From a gamma proteobacterium HTCC2207 (lineage in GTDB: Bacteria > Pseudomonadota > Gammaproteobacteria > Pseudomonadales > Porticoccaceae), in assembly GCA_000153445.1 (NCBI GenBank), contig CH672398.1:9728-73727 (forward strand): a stretch of 64,000 bases of DNA, given 5' to 3'. Positions within the stretch are counted from its first letter, which is position 1, and each line of letters starts with the position of its first letter. Below the pieces are notes generated by a model that did not search any database, had not been told where the DNA came from, and saw only the letters and a program-made list of their open reading frames with translations. Below are positions 63,923-64,000 of this stretch, in pieces. The position numbers and the translations under genes were made by a program.

Positions 63923-64000
63923 TAAACTCCTGATTCTATTTTTCGTCGCCACCCTGTGGCTGCGCCCTTTACTAGTCTCAGTCAGAGTGATTCATGGCCT
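63923..64000. other. Right window edge, no gene called
   Basis: The final 78 bp after aroK hold one open hydrophobic frame (LLILFFVATLWLRPLLVS) without a recognisable start. It does not resemble the AroB N-terminus. Nothing can be assigned. Confidence 0.4.

Noticed and set aside
63923-64000. Start of aroB
   Set aside because: The open frame is hydrophobic and has no AroB N-terminal features or start codon; the gene may begin beyond the window.
1-64000. tRNA, rRNA or riboswitch genes
   Set aside because: No cloverleaf-like or conserved rRNA segments were noticed in the intergenic gaps; a covariance-model scan would be needed to exclude small RNAs.

Overview
The window reads as a chromosomal segment of a free-living gammaproteobacterium. 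The gene orders nadB / rpoE-rseA-rseB-rseC-degP / lepA-lepB-rnc-era-recO and pckA / hslO-hslR-yrfG / mrcA // pilMNOPQ-aroK are those of Pseudomonas-like and related marine gammaproteobacteria, and an AlgP-like Ala/Lys-rich histone H1-like protein supports this. An oligotrophic marine lineage (SAR92/OM60/Porticoccaceae-like) is my inference from the gene set and moderate GC. No rRNA, tRNA or other strong taxonomic marker is present.

Region 1 (about 1-18,950) is an accessory catabolic region. One long minus-strand operon (16385 down to 6998) encodes E1alpha, E1beta, E2 and E3 of an acetoin/branched-chain-type 2-oxoacid dehydrogenase, a DUF35 OB-fold protein, an SCPx-type thiolase-like protein, a Rieske ring-hydroxylating oxygenase alpha subunit, a Rieske ferredoxin and an MDR reductase. 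A second minus-strand pair encodes a putidaredoxin-type ferredoxin and its FAD reductase. Around these lie two more MDR reductases, an HSL-type alpha/beta hydrolase, an SDR, a GFA-family protein and a SnoaL / ABM-monooxygenase / SnoaL trio. The set looks like oxygenolytic attack on a CoA-activated or cyclic substrate followed by thiolase or aldolase-like C-C cleavage and 2-oxoacid oxidation; the substrate cannot be read from the sequence. Similar AT-rich motifs built on ACAAACA(N)G lie in the promoter regions of the transcription units, which suggests one shared regulator whose gene is not in the window.

Region 2 is a set of intergenic repeats (6128-6345, 16566-17300, 19078-19275, 24119-24215). 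They are related palindromic elements with termini of the type TGAGATCYCTC...GATGACA. One copy is a 635-bp element that carries a 94-aa GIY-YIG endonuclease gene between perfect 69-bp inverted repeats and has further inverted ends outside them. This is the best candidate in the window for an undescribed system: a nuclease-carrying relative of a dispersed repeat family, comparable in layout to RAYT/REP.

Region 3 (19,331-64,000) is mostly core genome: cytochrome c and COX15, a MATE exporter, ung, an MFS transporter, ygfZ, sdhE, ygfX, nadB, the sigma-E operon with its periplasmic protease, lepA-lepB-DUF4845-rnc-era-recO-acpS, cysM, relA, mazG, adk, an Ala/Lys-rich histone-like gene, tsaB, uppP, a beta-hydroxyacid dehydrogenase, an M18 aminopeptidase, trpS, cytochrome c5, pckA, hslO, hslR, yrfG, mrcA, pilMNOPQ and aroK. 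Several intergenic gaps here hold 13- or 15-bp-period tandem repeats with a shared AGCYTTTTAAW-like core, including one that splits the usually compact pilN-pilO junction. Slippage-type repeats also occur inside genes (nadB, the histone-like gene).
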